Positions 7,610 through 16,747 of a stretch of 64,000 bases of DNA are shown piece after piece; position 1 is the first letter of the stretch, and the number at the start of each line of letters is the position of its first letter. The DNA lies in contig JANQON010000005.1 of NCBI GenBank assembly GCA_028289605.1, forward strand, positions 124,001 through 188,000, given 5' to 3'. The translations under genes and the position numbers were made by a program. The DNA is from Hyphococcus sp. GTDB lineage: Bacteria > Pseudomonadota > Alphaproteobacteria > Caulobacterales > Parvularculaceae. A model generated the notes under the pieces. It was not told the origin of the DNA. It ran no database searches and saw only the letters and a program-made list of their open reading frames with translations.

Positions 7610-9469
7610 TTACGCGTCTTTCGATGAGGCGATCCAGGCGTCGACATTCTCTTCCAGTATCGCCATCGGCACAGGGCCGTTTTTCAGGACGATGTCGTGG
7701 AAGACGCGAATATCGAACTCATCGCCCAATGCGACTTCAGCGCGGTCGCGCAGTTCCAGAATCTTCAGCATACCAATCTTATAGGCGGTGGCTTGTCCAG
7801 GCATCACCGTATAGCGCTCGATCGCCTTGATGCAATCGCCTTCAGGGTTGGGCGTGTTTTGAACCAGATAGTCGATGGCTTCTTCGCGCGTCCATCGTTT
7901 GTCGTGAAGGCCGGTGTCGACGACGAGCCGCGCTGCGCGCCACAATTCCATGGCGAGGCGTCCGAAATCGGAATAGGGATCTTCGTAAAACCCCATTTCC
8001 TTGGGGATATATTCGGAATAGAGCCCCCATCCTTCGGAATAGGCGGTGATGCGGCCGTATTTCCGGAAGTTCGGAACGTCCTCGAGTTCCTGGGAAATGG
8101 CGATCTGCATGTGATGGCCCGGAACGCCTTCGTGATAGGCAAGCGCCTCCATCTGATAGATCGGCATATCCGCCATGTTGTAGAGATTGGCGTAATAGAT
8201 GCCGGGGCGCGATCCGTCCGCCGCAGGGCGCTGATAAAAGGCTTTGCTCCCCGCCCGTTCCCGGAACGGCTCCACACGTTTGACGATCAGTTCCGCCTCC
8301 GGAAAGGTCAGGAACAGCTCGTCCAGACGTCCGTTCATCACAGTGATAATCTCTTCGGCTTTGTTGAGATACGCGGCGCGGCCTTCATCCGTGTTCGGAT
8401 AGGAAAACTTCTCGTCGGGATCGTCGCGCAAATAGGCGAAGAACGCCTGCAGGTCGCCGTCGAATCCGACGCTGTCTTTGATGGCCGTCATCTCGCGATG
8501 AATTCGCGCTACTTCGGCAAGGCCGAGATCATGGATTTCCGACGCGGTCATGTCGGTGGTCGTCATGGCTTCCAACTGAAGCGCGTAATATTGGCCGCCG
8601 TCGGGCAGCTTCCAAACGCCGTCGTCGTTCGACGCTGCTTCCATTTGCGTCTCGAACATGGCGATCAGCGCCTCATAGGCCGGTTTGACGGAAGTCGTCA
8701 GCGCGGCGACGGCGCGTGCACGCAGGTCTTCCCGAGCGTCATCGTCGATCTCAAGGGAGGCGATCTTGGCCTCAAAGTCGGCGAGCAGAGCGGACGGCTC
8801 GACGCTGTCGTCAAACGGCGCGCCGGAAATGATGTTCTGCGACGTCGCAATCATTTTCGCATAAGACCATTTCGGCGGATAAATGCCGTCTGCGAACTGC
8901 GCCTCTGCGATTTCTCGGTGCTGGCCGAAATAGCCGGCGACGCCCTCAAGGCGCGCGATATAGGCTTCGGCGTCGGCCGCCATATCAACTCTGTGCTGGT
9001 TGATCAGAAACGGCGGCATCGCGGAGTGGGGCGCGCGGAAATGGTGGAATTCGTACCAGTGATTGCGGAACGCAAAGCGTTTATCGGCGAGCGCCGCATT
9101 GTATTCGAACAGGCGATAGGAAAGCTGGGCGGAAGGATCGAGCGCTTCGAAATCGAATGTGGCGCGCATTTCAGCGAGCGCGGCCATGCGCAGCCGATGG
9201 GATTCTTCTGCGAAGGCCTCGCTGACATCGTCCCATTGATCGTTGTTGGTTTTGCGGCCGAGAAACGCCTGATACATGGGCGAGCGGGCGACTTCGCGCT
9301 CAAATTCCGCTTCGAACCAGGCGTTGATTTCGGATGTCTGGTCGCTCGTTTCCGCCGGGGCCGCGCTCTCCGTCTCTGTGGCGGGCGCCGGCGCGTCAAC
9401 ATTGGCGTCGCCGCAAGCGGCGACGAGCAGCGTCGCGGCGGCGGCGGTTAAGATGGAAAGTCGCGTCAT
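7610..9469 (-). CDS. DUF885 family lipoprotein (putative metallopeptidase)
   Basis: The ATG at 9469 gives a lipoprotein signal with a lipobox (LVAAC, Cys about 20); the longer open frame upstream is a GC-rich artefact. The 619-residue protein is a typical DUF885 member. Its signature HEGVPGHH, at about residues 446-453, resembles a zinc-peptidase centre, and the following helical region contains RYGRITAYSEGWGLY-like sequence. Related proteins are annotated as putative carboxypeptidases, but the substrate is unproven. It is probably anchored in the periplasmic face of the envelope. It heads a set with the glycosyltransferase and YdeI-like genes. Confidence 0.87.
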   Translation of the reverse strand: MTRLSILTAAAATLLVAACGDANVDAPAPATETESAAPAETSDQTSEINAWFEAEFEREVARSPMYQAFLGRKTNNDQWDDVSEAFAEESHRLRMAALAEMRATFDFEALDPSAQLSYRLFEYNAALADKRFAFRNHWYEFHHFRAPHSAMPPFLINQHRVDMAADAEAYIARLEGVAGYFGQHREIAEAQFADGIYPPKWSYAKMIATSQNIISGAPFDDSVEPSALLADFEAKIASLEIDDDAREDLRARAVAALTTSVKPAYEALIAMFETQMEAASNDDGVWKLPDGGQYYALQLEAMTTTDMTASEIHDLGLAEVARIHREMTAIKDSVGFDGDLQAFFAYLRDDPDEKFSYPNTDEGRAAYLNKAEEIITVMNGRLDELFLTFPEAELIVKRVEPFRERAGSKAFYQRPAADGSRPGIYYANLYNMADMPIYQMEALAYHEGVPGHHMQIAISQELEDVPNFRKYGRITAYSEGWGLYSEYIPKEMGFYEDPYSDFGRLAMELWRAARLVVDTGLHDKRWTREEAIDYLVQNTPNPEGDCIKAIERYTVMPGQATAYKIGMLKILELRDRAEVALGDEFDIRVFHDIVLKNGPVPMAILEENVDAWIASSKDA

Positions 9470-9566
9470 GGCCGGTCCTTTGAATGTGTCGCGTTTGTCG
9501 ACGTCTAGCCCTGAAAGGCGCTGCGACGCTAGGGGCTTCGGGCTGTCGCGGCAACCGGATCTGCGA

Positions 9567-10949
9567 TCAATCGAAGGCGAAAGAAAACGGCGTCGCCATG
9601 CGCCGGTGTTCGTCAACGATAAGCCGTCGCTCGAGAGGCGGGTGCGCGCGCGCCGCGCAGGCCTGCCTCGGACATAACCGGCAGGTGACGCCGACGGGGG
9701 TTCTGGCCGCCTTTTCGATGTCAACGCCGCCGGCGTAGACGAGTTTGTGGGCGTGTTTGAGGGCGCAGCCGAGCGCCACGGCGCGGTCCGCATTCGGCGC
9801 TTCGAAGCCGCCGGCGCCGCCATGAACGGTCCGCGCGATTGAGAAAAAGGCGTCTCCGTCGGGAAGTTCGATGATTTGCGTTATCAGCTTGCGCGGAGAC
9901 CGAAACGTGTCGTGGATCGTCCACAAGGGGCAAGAGCCGCCATATCGGGCGAAGGGAAATACCCCGCCGGAATAGCGTTTTGAAACATTACCGGCGGCAT
10001 CGATCCGTACAAAGAAAAATGGAACGCCTTCCGCGTCGGGGCGCTGCAGCGTGGTGAGGCGATGGGCGACCTGTTCAAAGCTGGCGCCGAACCGGCGGGC
10101 TAGAGACTCGATGTCGTATCGCAACTCTTCGGCGCTGTCGCGAAAGCGCCCATAAGGCAAAATAACAGCGCCGGCGGCATAGTTGGCGAGCGCCGCGCGG
10201 GCGAGGCGACGGCCAGCGTCGTCTGAAAAAGGACCGTCCGCCACTGTCTCATCAAGCCGCTCGGCCTGCTCCAGCAACATCAACTGCAAGGCCGCCTGGA
10301 ACTTGCGACTGGCGCCGTCGAGCGCCTCTGAAATCGCGACCTGACCGCGATGACGATCGAGACGGCGATAGGCGCCGACCATGACGTCCGCGGGCAAAAT
10401 GCGCAGTTCCAAATCGTGGCGCTCGGCGAAGCGCGCCGCCAACGCATCCAGCACGCCGCCGCCCCGGCGCGCGAGATCCTCTGCGACGGCTTCTCCAGCG
10501 TCGTCGATATCGGGAAAGTAGTTGCGCGCGCCGTCGATGAAGTCGCGGGCGTCCTCCAGCGGATCTTTCACGTCGCCGCCGCCGGCCCTAGCTTCCATCA
10601 CCGCGCGCTGGCTCGCCCGATAACTTTGGTAAAGGGCGGCCACCGCTTCAGAGAGCGCGGGATTAACGGCGGTGAGGTCGCGCAGATCATCGCGGCCGAT
10701 GCCGTGATCTGAAAACGCCGGATCCGCCAACGCGCCCTCGAGTTGTTCGAGCGTCGTATCCTCCTGGGCGGCGAAAGCGGCGATATCGACGTCGTAGGTC
10801 TCCGCCAACCGGATCAGCAAATCGGCAGACATCGGCCGATGGTTGCGCTCGATCAGTGCGATGTAAGATGGGGATACGTCGAGGTCGCCGGCCATCACCG
10901 CTTGGGTCAGGCCAAGATCGCGGCGCAGTCGGCGCAGGCGCGGGCCCAT
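9567..10949 (-). CDS. ScfR/RamB-family XRE transcriptional regulator
   Basis: A 460-residue regulator with an N-terminal XRE helix-turn-helix (about 1-60, LGLTQAVMAGDLDVSPSYIALIERNHRP). A central region like IrrE/ImmA follows, without an evident HExxH. The C-terminal short-chain acyl regulator domain has a Cys cluster (Cys423, Cys426, Cys431; CRLC then AC). This architecture is that of the ScfR group (RamB, PccR, MccR), which controls acetate, propionate and related acyl-CoA pathways. It is divergent from aceA with palindromes between them, so it most likely controls the glyoxylate bypass and itself. Whether it activates or represses cannot be read. Confidence 0.88.
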   Translation of the reverse strand: MGPRLRRLRRDLGLTQAVMAGDLDVSPSYIALIERNHRPMSADLLIRLAETYDVDIAAFAAQEDTTLEQLEGALADPAFSDHGIGRDDLRDLTAVNPALSEAVAALYQSYRASQRAVMEARAGGGDVKDPLEDARDFIDGARNYFPDIDDAGEAVAEDLARRGGGVLDALAARFAERHDLELRILPADVMVGAYRRLDRHRGQVAISEALDGASRKFQAALQLMLLEQAERLDETVADGPFSDDAGRRLARAALANYAAGAVILPYGRFRDSAEELRYDIESLARRFGASFEQVAHRLTTLQRPDAEGVPFFFVRIDAAGNVSKRYSGGVFPFARYGGSCPLWTIHDTFRSPRKLITQIIELPDGDAFFSIARTVHGGAGGFEAPNADRAVALGCALKHAHKLVYAGGVDIEKAARTPVGVTCRLCPRQACAARAHPPLERRLIVDEHRRMATPFSFAFD

Positions 10950-11008
10950 GAATGTGCTTCGCTCGCCGGCGATAGGATCCTCCTGTTTCGCTTCATTTCG
11001 GGACGGTT

Positions 11009-11026
11009 TTGTAACTAATGTTACAA
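11009..11026. promoter_or_regulatory. Palindromic operator candidate 1, ScfR/aceA
   Basis: TTGTAAC-TAAT-GTTACAA is a perfect 7-bp inverted repeat with a 4-base spacer, about 60 bases upstream of the regulator start. The half-site TTACAA recurs at 11029-11034. It is the likely binding site of the adjacent ScfR-type regulator. Confidence 0.65.
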
Positions 11027-11041
11027 CATTACAATAAAAAT

Positions 11042-11057
11042 TTGTAAACCCTTACAA
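11042..11057. promoter_or_regulatory. Palindromic operator candidate 2, ScfR/aceA
   Basis: TTGTAA-ACCC-TTACAA is a second copy of the same inverted repeat with the same 4-base spacer. It is centred 32 bases from the first (about three helical turns) and about 108 bases upstream of aceA. Confidence 0.65.
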
Positions 11058-11164
11058 CGCTACCATTTCGCGGATGCGAGATCGTCATTTCTTCCCTAAA
11101 AACGGCGAAGAAACGGAGAAACAACGCGCAGTGATCTGTTGCGTCGCCTTAAGGAAATCAATCC

Positions 11165-12742
11165 ATGCCTTTTGAACATGACATCAATCCCGTCAGCCCG
11201 TCGCTCAATCTGAACGGCATCGATCCGGAGGCGGTCACGCGGATGCGCGCCCAAAATCGCTTTCACACCGGTCTCGATATCGCCAAATACTGCGCCAAGA
11301 TCATGCGCGCCGACATGGCGGCCTATGACGCGGATCCGGCCAACTACACCCAGTCGCTGGGCTGCTGGCACGGCTTTGTCGCCCAGCAGAAAATGATTTC
11401 CATCAAGAAGCATTTCGGCTCGACCAACCGGCGCTATCTCTATCTCTCCGGCTGGATGGTCGCGGCGTTGCGCTCTGAGTTTGGTCCGCTGCCGGATCAA
11501 TCCATGCATGAGAAAACATCCGTGCCGGCGCTGATCGAAGAGCTTTATACGTTCCTCAAGCAAGCGGACGCGCGCGAGCTCGGTCTCCTGTTCCGCGATC
11601 TCGACGCCGCGCGGGACGCCGGCGATAGCGTCAAGGCGCAAGAAGTCCAGTCGAAGATCGACAACTACGAGACCCATGTCGTGCCGATCATCGCCGATAT
11701 CGACGCCGGCTTCGGAAACGCGGAGGCGACCTACTTGCTCGCCAAGAAAATGATCGAGGCGGGCGCCTGCGCGCTGCAGATCGAAAATCAGGTTTCCGAC
11801 GAAAAGCAATGCGGCCACCAAGACGGCAAGGTCACCGTTCCGCATGAAGACTTTCTCGCCAAAATCCGCGCCTGCCGTTACGCGTTTCTGGAGCTCGGCG
11901 TTGAAGACGGGGTCGTTGTCGCGCGCACCGATTCCCTGGGCGCCGGCCTCACCAAGCAGATCGCCTATAGCGCGGAACCCGGCGACCTTGGCGATCAATA
12001 CAATGCCTTTCTCGATTGCGAGGAAGTCACCGCCGAGGAGACCAAGAACGGCGACGTTATCATCAATCGCGGCGGCAAGCTGATGCGCCCGAAACGGCTG
12101 CGGTCAAATTTGTTCCAGTTCCGCAAAGGCACCGGCGAAGACCGTTGCGTACTCGACTGCATCACATCGCTGCAGCATGGCGCGGACCTTCTCTGGATCG
12201 AGACGGAGAAGCCGCATGTGGAACAGATCGCCGGCATGGTTGACCGCATTCGCGCTGTCGTGCCGAACGCCAAGCTCGTTTACAACAATTCGCCGTCCTT
12301 CAACTGGACCTTGAATTTCCGCCAGCAGGTGTTCGACGCATGGAAAGACGAGGGCAAGGATCTCTCCGCCTATGACCGCGACAAGCTGATGAGCGTCGAC
12401 TACGACGAAACGGACCTCGCCCTCGAAGCGGACAAGCGCATTCAAAGCTTCCAGCGCGACGGCTCGGCGCGGGCCGGCATCTTCCATCACTTGATCACGC
12501 TGCCGACCTATCACACGGCGGCGCTGTCCACGGACAATCTCGCCAAGCGTTATTTCGGCGACGAAGCGATGCTGGGTTACGTGAAGAATGTTCAGCGCGA
12601 AGAAATTCGCCAGGGCATCGCCTGCGTCAAGCACCAGAACATGGCGGGATCCGATATCGGCGACGACCACAAGGAATACTTCGCCGGCGACGCCGCGCTT
12701 AAAGCGGGCGGCAAGGACAACACGATGAACCAGTTCAGCTGA
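11165..12742 (+). CDS. aceA: Isocitrate lyase
   Basis: First enzyme of the glyoxylate bypass; it splits isocitrate into glyoxylate and succinate so that cells can grow on acetate or fatty acids. The 525-residue protein carries the catalytic signature KQCGH with Cys216, preceded by the metal-binding IADIDAGFGN and followed by VARTDSLGAG. The length matches the large-subunit form found in many alphaproteobacteria. The ATG at 11165 follows an AAGGAA Shine-Dalgarno. Malate synthase is not in the window. The gene is single, ends in a strong terminator and is divergent from its probable regulator. Confidence 0.96.
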   Translation: MPFEHDINPVSPSLNLNGIDPEAVTRMRAQNRFHTGLDIAKYCAKIMRADMAAYDADPANYTQSLGCWHGFVAQQKMISIKKHFGSTNRRYLYLSGWMVAALRSEFGPLPDQSMHEKTSVPALIEELYTFLKQADARELGLLFRDLDAARDAGDSVKAQEVQSKIDNYETHVVPIIADIDAGFGNAEATYLLAKKMIEAGACALQIENQVSDEKQCGHQDGKVTVPHEDFLAKIRACRYAFLELGVEDGVVVARTDSLGAGLTKQIAYSAEPGDLGDQYNAFLDCEEVTAEETKNGDVIINRGGKLMRPKRLRSNLFQFRKGTGEDRCVLDCITSLQHGADLLWIETEKPHVEQIAGMVDRIRAVVPNAKLVYNNSPSFNWTLNFRQQVFDAWKDEGKDLSAYDRDKLMSVDYDETDLALEADKRIQSFQRDGSARAGIFHHLITLPTYHTAALSTDNLAKRYFGDEAMLGYVKNVQREEIRQGIACVKHQNMAGSDIGDDHKEYFAGDAALKAGGKDNTMNQFS

Positions 12743-12803
12743 TGGAGCGCTGAGGGCAACTCAATTGCGACGACGCTTTTTTCAGGGAGGAAGCGTCAAG
12801 CAG

Positions 12804-12846
12804 AACCGCCGCGTGAGCGATCACCCGCTCCGCGGCGGTTTTTTTA
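12804..12846 (+). terminator. Rho-independent terminator of aceA
   Basis: AACCGCCGCG (12804-12813) pairs perfectly with CGCGGCGGTT (12831-12840), with an inner GAGCG/CGCTC pairing and a run of seven T from 12839. Confidence 0.92.
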
Positions 12847-12851
12847 TGCGC

Positions 12852-14846
12852 CTAATTGTTCGGCAGGTGCTCTTTGCAGAATGAATCAACCCGCTCAAAC
12901 ATGAATTTGAGATCGTCATTTGAGAAGGTGACGATGCCGTGTCCTGTGTCCGCAAATTCATAGTATTCATATGATTTTCCGGCTGAGGACAAAGCGTTCT
13001 TGAAAAATTGAGACTGATTCACGTCGACGATCCCGTCATCCTTACCGTGGAACAGCAAGACCGGCATGCCCACAGAGTCTGCATTCAGCGCTGCCGAGTT
13101 GGCGTCCAAGTCAGAGCGATCTTCGTTCTCCTCGCCGATCGACTCGGTCCAATACCGATAAGCGCCGCTGTTTCTGCCATTTACGTTGCGCTCGGTGACG
13201 AGACTTTCGCGCAAGTGCGACACGCCGGCAGTGCTTATTGACGCAGAGAACAGGTCTGCGTTCTTGTAGGACGCCGTCATCGCGACATAGCCGCCGTAAC
13301 TCCAACCGAAAACGCACATGTTTTTGGGCTGCGCGACGCCGCGATCCACCAGATGTGTCGCGCTTTCCATAACATCGGCCTGCATTCGTTTGCCCCACTC
13401 GCGGTGTCCTGACTCCACGAATTCTTCCCCGTATCCGGATGATCCTCGGAAGTTGGTCTGGATGACGCGATATCCGCGGCTGGCGAAAAACTGCCCGAAG
13501 AGGTCGTAAGCGTAAAAGTCGCGTGACTGCGGCCCGCCATGGGGAATCACCATCAGGGGGTGAACGCCGTCTCGGTCTCCGTTCGGATGCGTGACGTAAG
13601 ACGTGATCTCGACGCCGTCGCTCATCGGCACCTTGATGATCTCAACCGGATTCAACTGCGCCGGATCAAGCTGCGGTCGGCTGGAAAACAGAAACTCCAA
13701 CGCCATCTTGGAACGGTCGAAAAGATAGTAGTCGCCTGGGGCTTGGGGCCCGTCGGCGCGAATCAGCATGCGTTTTCGGTCGCGGCTCATTCCGGTGACC
13801 GCAAAGCTGAGATCCGGACCGAGCGCTTGCGATAGCGCGTTCACCACCGGTTTCAATTCCGGGTCGGCCACCGAGTATTCGAATTTGTCGACTGCGAATC
13901 GCGCGCCAAGATACGCGCCGGTCATTGGGTCTTGCCACGCGGCGGTGACGTCAACGTCGGGATGCGCAAACAGCGTGCGGACAAATTCCTTGGTTTGCAC
14001 GTCATATTCATGCACGGCCATGCGATCGTCGCCGGGCTTTTGCGCGATGATCGTGTAGCGTCCGGGCGCGCCGGAGGGTCCTAAGGGTTGGAACTCAAGC
14101 GGTTCGTTGGAAATATCTCGAACAACCTGTTCGTGAACCTTCTCCCAGGTTTCGCCTTTGTCCGCACTGGCGTAGGTCCGAATATAGGTCTGTCTGTTAT
14201 TGATCACCGTACGGAAAATCGGTGCGCCTTCGGCGTCCAGGTACCAGGCGAACGTGTTGTCGACGCCCATATCGATGAGTTCGGTTTTGGCGGTTCGTAC
14301 ATTCACTCTCCACAGATCGAGAGTGTCGCGCGTGTTGCCGACAGCCGACATGATGACGTGATCCGGCTCGTTCGGAAGCATGCTCAAAACGCTGGCCGGA
14401 GAAAAGGCGGCGTCGACGGAGTTCGAATCTTCGAAAAGAACGACAACGTCTTCGCCTTTTCGGTCAATGGAGAAAAGGCGCACAACGTCTATTTCGACGC
14501 GACCGCCGCCGGACGTCAGCCGGACTTTGCGCTCCTGGCTGCCCACGAAAACGAGCCGCTCATCGCTGACCCAGCTCATGCCGATGAAATCTGTCTCTTT
14601 CCCCAGCGGCACAACGACAGGGTTCTCAGCGCCGGTGGAGTCAATGAAGACCAGCGTTCTGTCTTCTGTTTCTTCCAGCGGCCGATTGACGACCGCAAGA
14701 TATCGACCATCGGGCGACATCGCCGCAAAAGGCGTCGTCGCCGGTCCCACAAGCGCTAACGTTTCAGCCGGTTGCTGCGCGACAGCAGATGCGCCGCAAA
14801 CAGCGGTTACGGCGGATGCGACCGCCGCCCAGAACACATTTTTCAC
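12852..14846 (-). CDS. S9 family prolyl oligopeptidase-like serine peptidase
   Basis: Exported peptidase of 664 residues. The GTG at 14846 has GAAGGGG upstream and gives a clean signal peptide ending around VAQQ; an ATG at 14903 would bury that signal. The N-terminal part is a beta-propeller-like region (about 40-390). The C-terminal alpha/beta hydrolase domain shows nucleophile Ser516 in GWSYGGY, Asp604 in HGKDDGIV and His636 in TGHGI, a complete triad. It probably degrades short peptides in the periplasm. Its 3' end lies just behind the aceA terminator. Confidence 0.9.
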   Translation of the reverse strand: MKNVFWAAVASAVTAVCGASAVAQQPAETLALVGPATTPFAAMSPDGRYLAVVNRPLEETEDRTLVFIDSTGAENPVVVPLGKETDFIGMSWVSDERLVFVGSQERKVRLTSGGGRVEIDVVRLFSIDRKGEDVVVLFEDSNSVDAAFSPASVLSMLPNEPDHVIMSAVGNTRDTLDLWRVNVRTAKTELIDMGVDNTFAWYLDAEGAPIFRTVINNRQTYIRTYASADKGETWEKVHEQVVRDISNEPLEFQPLGPSGAPGRYTIIAQKPGDDRMAVHEYDVQTKEFVRTLFAHPDVDVTAAWQDPMTGAYLGARFAVDKFEYSVADPELKPVVNALSQALGPDLSFAVTGMSRDRKRMLIRADGPQAPGDYYLFDRSKMALEFLFSSRPQLDPAQLNPVEIIKVPMSDGVEITSYVTHPNGDRDGVHPLMVIPHGGPQSRDFYAYDLFGQFFASRGYRVIQTNFRGSSGYGEEFVESGHREWGKRMQADVMESATHLVDRGVAQPKNMCVFGWSYGGYVAMTASYKNADLFSASISTAGVSHLRESLVTERNVNGRNSGAYRYWTESIGEENEDRSDLDANSAALNADSVGMPVLLFHGKDDGIVDVNQSQFFKNALSSAGKSYEYYEFADTGHGIVTFSNDDLKFMFERVDSFCKEHLPNN

Positions 14847-14949
14847 GGATTGACCCCTTCGAAACTCAAATTGCCCAAAATATTCGCGTCCCGAAACGAT
14901 CATAGCGCGCCGGCAGGCACGGCTCAAGCGCTTGAATCATCACAAGAAA

Positions 14950-14975
14950 CGCCCGGCGCTGGGCCGGGCGGTTTT
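14950..14975 (-). terminator. Terminator downstream of the VPLPA-CTERM gene
   Basis: CGCCCGGC (14950-14957) and GCCGGGCG (14963-14970) form an 8-bp stem. Read on the minus strand the stem is followed by TTTCTTG; on the plus strand by GTTTT, so it may work both ways. Confidence 0.7.
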
Positions 14976-15003
14976 GCATTGCGTGAAAAGAGCGAACGGC
15001 GCG

Positions 15004-15699
15004 TCAGGCTTTGCGTCGGCGCCGGGAGGCGAAGCCGAGGCCGGCGAGGCCGGACAACAATAGCGGCAGCGCCGCCGGAATTGGGACTTCCTCGACATCG
15101 AAATTGCCGATGCCGCCGGAACCGCGAAACTCAAACTTCACCGTGCGCAGAACCGTGCCCTTCAGATCGAGAGTCGTGAACAGGTTGTCGGTGATGTTAT
15201 TGCCGGTGTCGGTGTTGAAATCCGGCCCCGTGATCGGCGCGCCAATGACCGCGCCAAGCGCGTCAAAGAACGTGACTTTCAATTCCTCCATGCGGAAGTC
15301 GAACACGTCGAGACTGTTGAACACAACGTCGCGGTCGAATTCGAAGGTAATCTCGCCGCCCGTCGCGTTATCGTCGACGCGGCAGAAACCGCCGCTGCAG
15401 TCGCCTTCGGCGACGGCGAGAATATTGCCCGGTGAAAACAGCTCGTCGCCCACAGTCGACGGATCGTCGAACGGCGCGGCAAGATCGCCGTCAAAGGTCG
15501 GGTCGGTCGTGTCGATGATGATGGCGAAATCATTGGCGGTCCCCCCGCCGTCGGCGACCGCGGACACGGTCAGGCCGGCGATCTGAGTTGTCAGGGTTTC
15601 CCCGTTATCGAGGCCCGGCGCGTTCAACTCGACAACTGTCGCGTTCGCCGCGCTTGTCAGCGCAACCAGGCTCGCCGCGCCAATCAGAATTTTCTGCAT
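15004..15699 (-). CDS. VPLPA-CTERM sorting domain-containing protein
   Basis: Secreted 231-residue protein. The ATG at 15699 follows GGGGAAATT and gives a signal peptide (MQKILIGAASLVALTSAANA). The body is rich in Asp, Thr and Gly and in beta strands, with one nearby Cys pair (CSGGFC). The C-terminus is a textbook VPLPA-CTERM tripartite signal: VPIPAALPLL, a hydrophobic helix, then the basic tail ASRRRRKA. Such proteins are processed at the membrane by exosortase D, and a matching exosortase is encoded at 53672-55246. It may end up in the cell envelope or matrix. The specific role of the body is unknown. Confidence 0.92.
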   Translation of the reverse strand: MQKILIGAASLVALTSAANATVVELNAPGLDNGETLTTQIAGLTVSAVADGGGTANDFAIIIDTTDPTFDGDLAAPFDDPSTVGDELFSPGNILAVAEGDCSGGFCRVDDNATGGEITFEFDRDVVFNSLDVFDFRMEELKVTFFDALGAVIGAPITGPDFNTDTGNNITDNLFTTLDLKGTVLRTVKFEFRGSGGIGNFDVEEVPIPAALPLLLSGLAGLGFASRRRRKA

Positions 15700-15795
15700 A
15701 ATTTCCCCACATACGCAACTTGCAGGGACTGTATGCATTTTCTGCGCCGCATCGAAAGCTGTATTTGGCGGCGGCGGCGACCGCAAAAAGAGTAT

Positions 15796-15810
15796 TGCAG
15801 AAACTCTGCA
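15796..15810. promoter_or_regulatory. Palindrome upstream of the VPLPA-CTERM gene
   Basis: TGCAGA-AAC-TCTGCA is a 6-bp perfect inverted repeat about 100 bases upstream of the start. It could be an operator; no nearby regulator points to a partner. Confidence 0.3.
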
Positions 15811-15845
15811 CAATGCATTCATTGAAGTCGGGTTGGCGGTTTTGG

Positions 15846-16547
15846 TTAACGCGGCCGTCGGCGCTCGCCGCTCGGGCCGGCGCCGGGCGGCCCCGACGGG
15901 CGGGCGTTGCGATCGCGCGCGGGCGGCGTAAACACCGCCATCTCAATCGGCCGAAAGTCGGCGGCGAAGTTTTCAGCGTTGTTGATCATGGCCGGGGTCA
16001 TCTGCACCCGGAAATGATCGGCGGCGATTGGGTGAAGATCCGGCAATCCGTAAAGTTTGTGGGCGGCGTTGTCCGCATAGATCAGCGCCCAGCCGTATCC
16101 TTCGACCAGATCCGGGGAGAGCCCGGCGACAGCATGCCCGTCCGCGCCCGAAAGCGCGCCGGCCAGGGCGACCTGCGCGCGCGCGTTGCCGGCCCAGGCG
16201 GCGCGGCGCATCCAAAACGCGCCCTCGTCCGCGAGCAGAGACGCTTCCGCGTCGCCTTTGTCGGCGCTTGTCTCAAAAAGGCACGCGCCGAGCTCAAACT
16301 GCGCCGTGTCATGTCCTTTTCCGAAACTGGCGACCACCCGGTAGGTGGGGATCGCCGCTTCGCAGCCGGCATTGCTCTTTTTCTTGCGCGCCTCTTTCAA
16401 CAGGCGTTCAGACTGTGAGCCGACGTCCAGCTGCGCCGCCCCGCCGCCGGGGCCCGATCCGCGCGACGGGCCGCCCGCGCATGCCGCGAGGCTCAGTCCG
16501 GCGAGGACGGCAATCGTTTTGAAGACGTGACAAGAGGTAAGGGTCAT
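15846..16547 (-). CDS. Sel1-repeat-like lipoprotein
   Basis: A 233-residue predicted lipoprotein with lipobox LAAC (Cys about 23). The central part (about 60-170) has TPR/Sel1-like helical character, for example AQFELGACLFETSADKGDAEASLLADEGAFWMRRAAWAGNA split over two helices. The tail is Pro/Arg-rich and disordered. Sel1-like proteins usually scaffold envelope complexes; no function can be assigned here. An in-frame GTG at 16526 could also serve as the start, leaving a shorter signal. Confidence 0.7.
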   Translation of the reverse strand: MTLTSCHVFKTIAVLAGLSLAACAGGPSRGSGPGGGAAQLDVGSQSERLLKEARKKKSNAGCEAAIPTYRVVASFGKGHDTAQFELGACLFETSADKGDAEASLLADEGAFWMRRAAWAGNARAQVALAGALSGADGHAVAGLSPDLVEGYGWALIYADNAAHKLYGLPDLHPIAADHFRVQMTPAMINNAENFAADFRPIEMAVFTPPARDRNARPSGPPGAGPSGERRRPR

Positions 16548-16747
16548 CGGCGGCGAACTCCGGCGTTTTTCAATCTAACTATCTTATACGTGACGGCCCC
16601 TCAGAGTCCGTCGCACAAAATAATACGCTTTTTTTCGACGGAGCCGCGAGGCGCCGCCCGTTTTACGTGTGGCGATGGCGAAACCGCGCGGGAGCCCCGG
16701 AAAAGCTCTGAAATGGGGGGGCGGCGCGCCAGTTTAGGAGAGAAAAG

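Noticed and set aside
7697-9451. 584-codon plus-strand frame opposite the DUF885 gene
   Set aside because: It mirrors the real gene on the other strand, has no recognisable domain and is explained by third-position GC bias.
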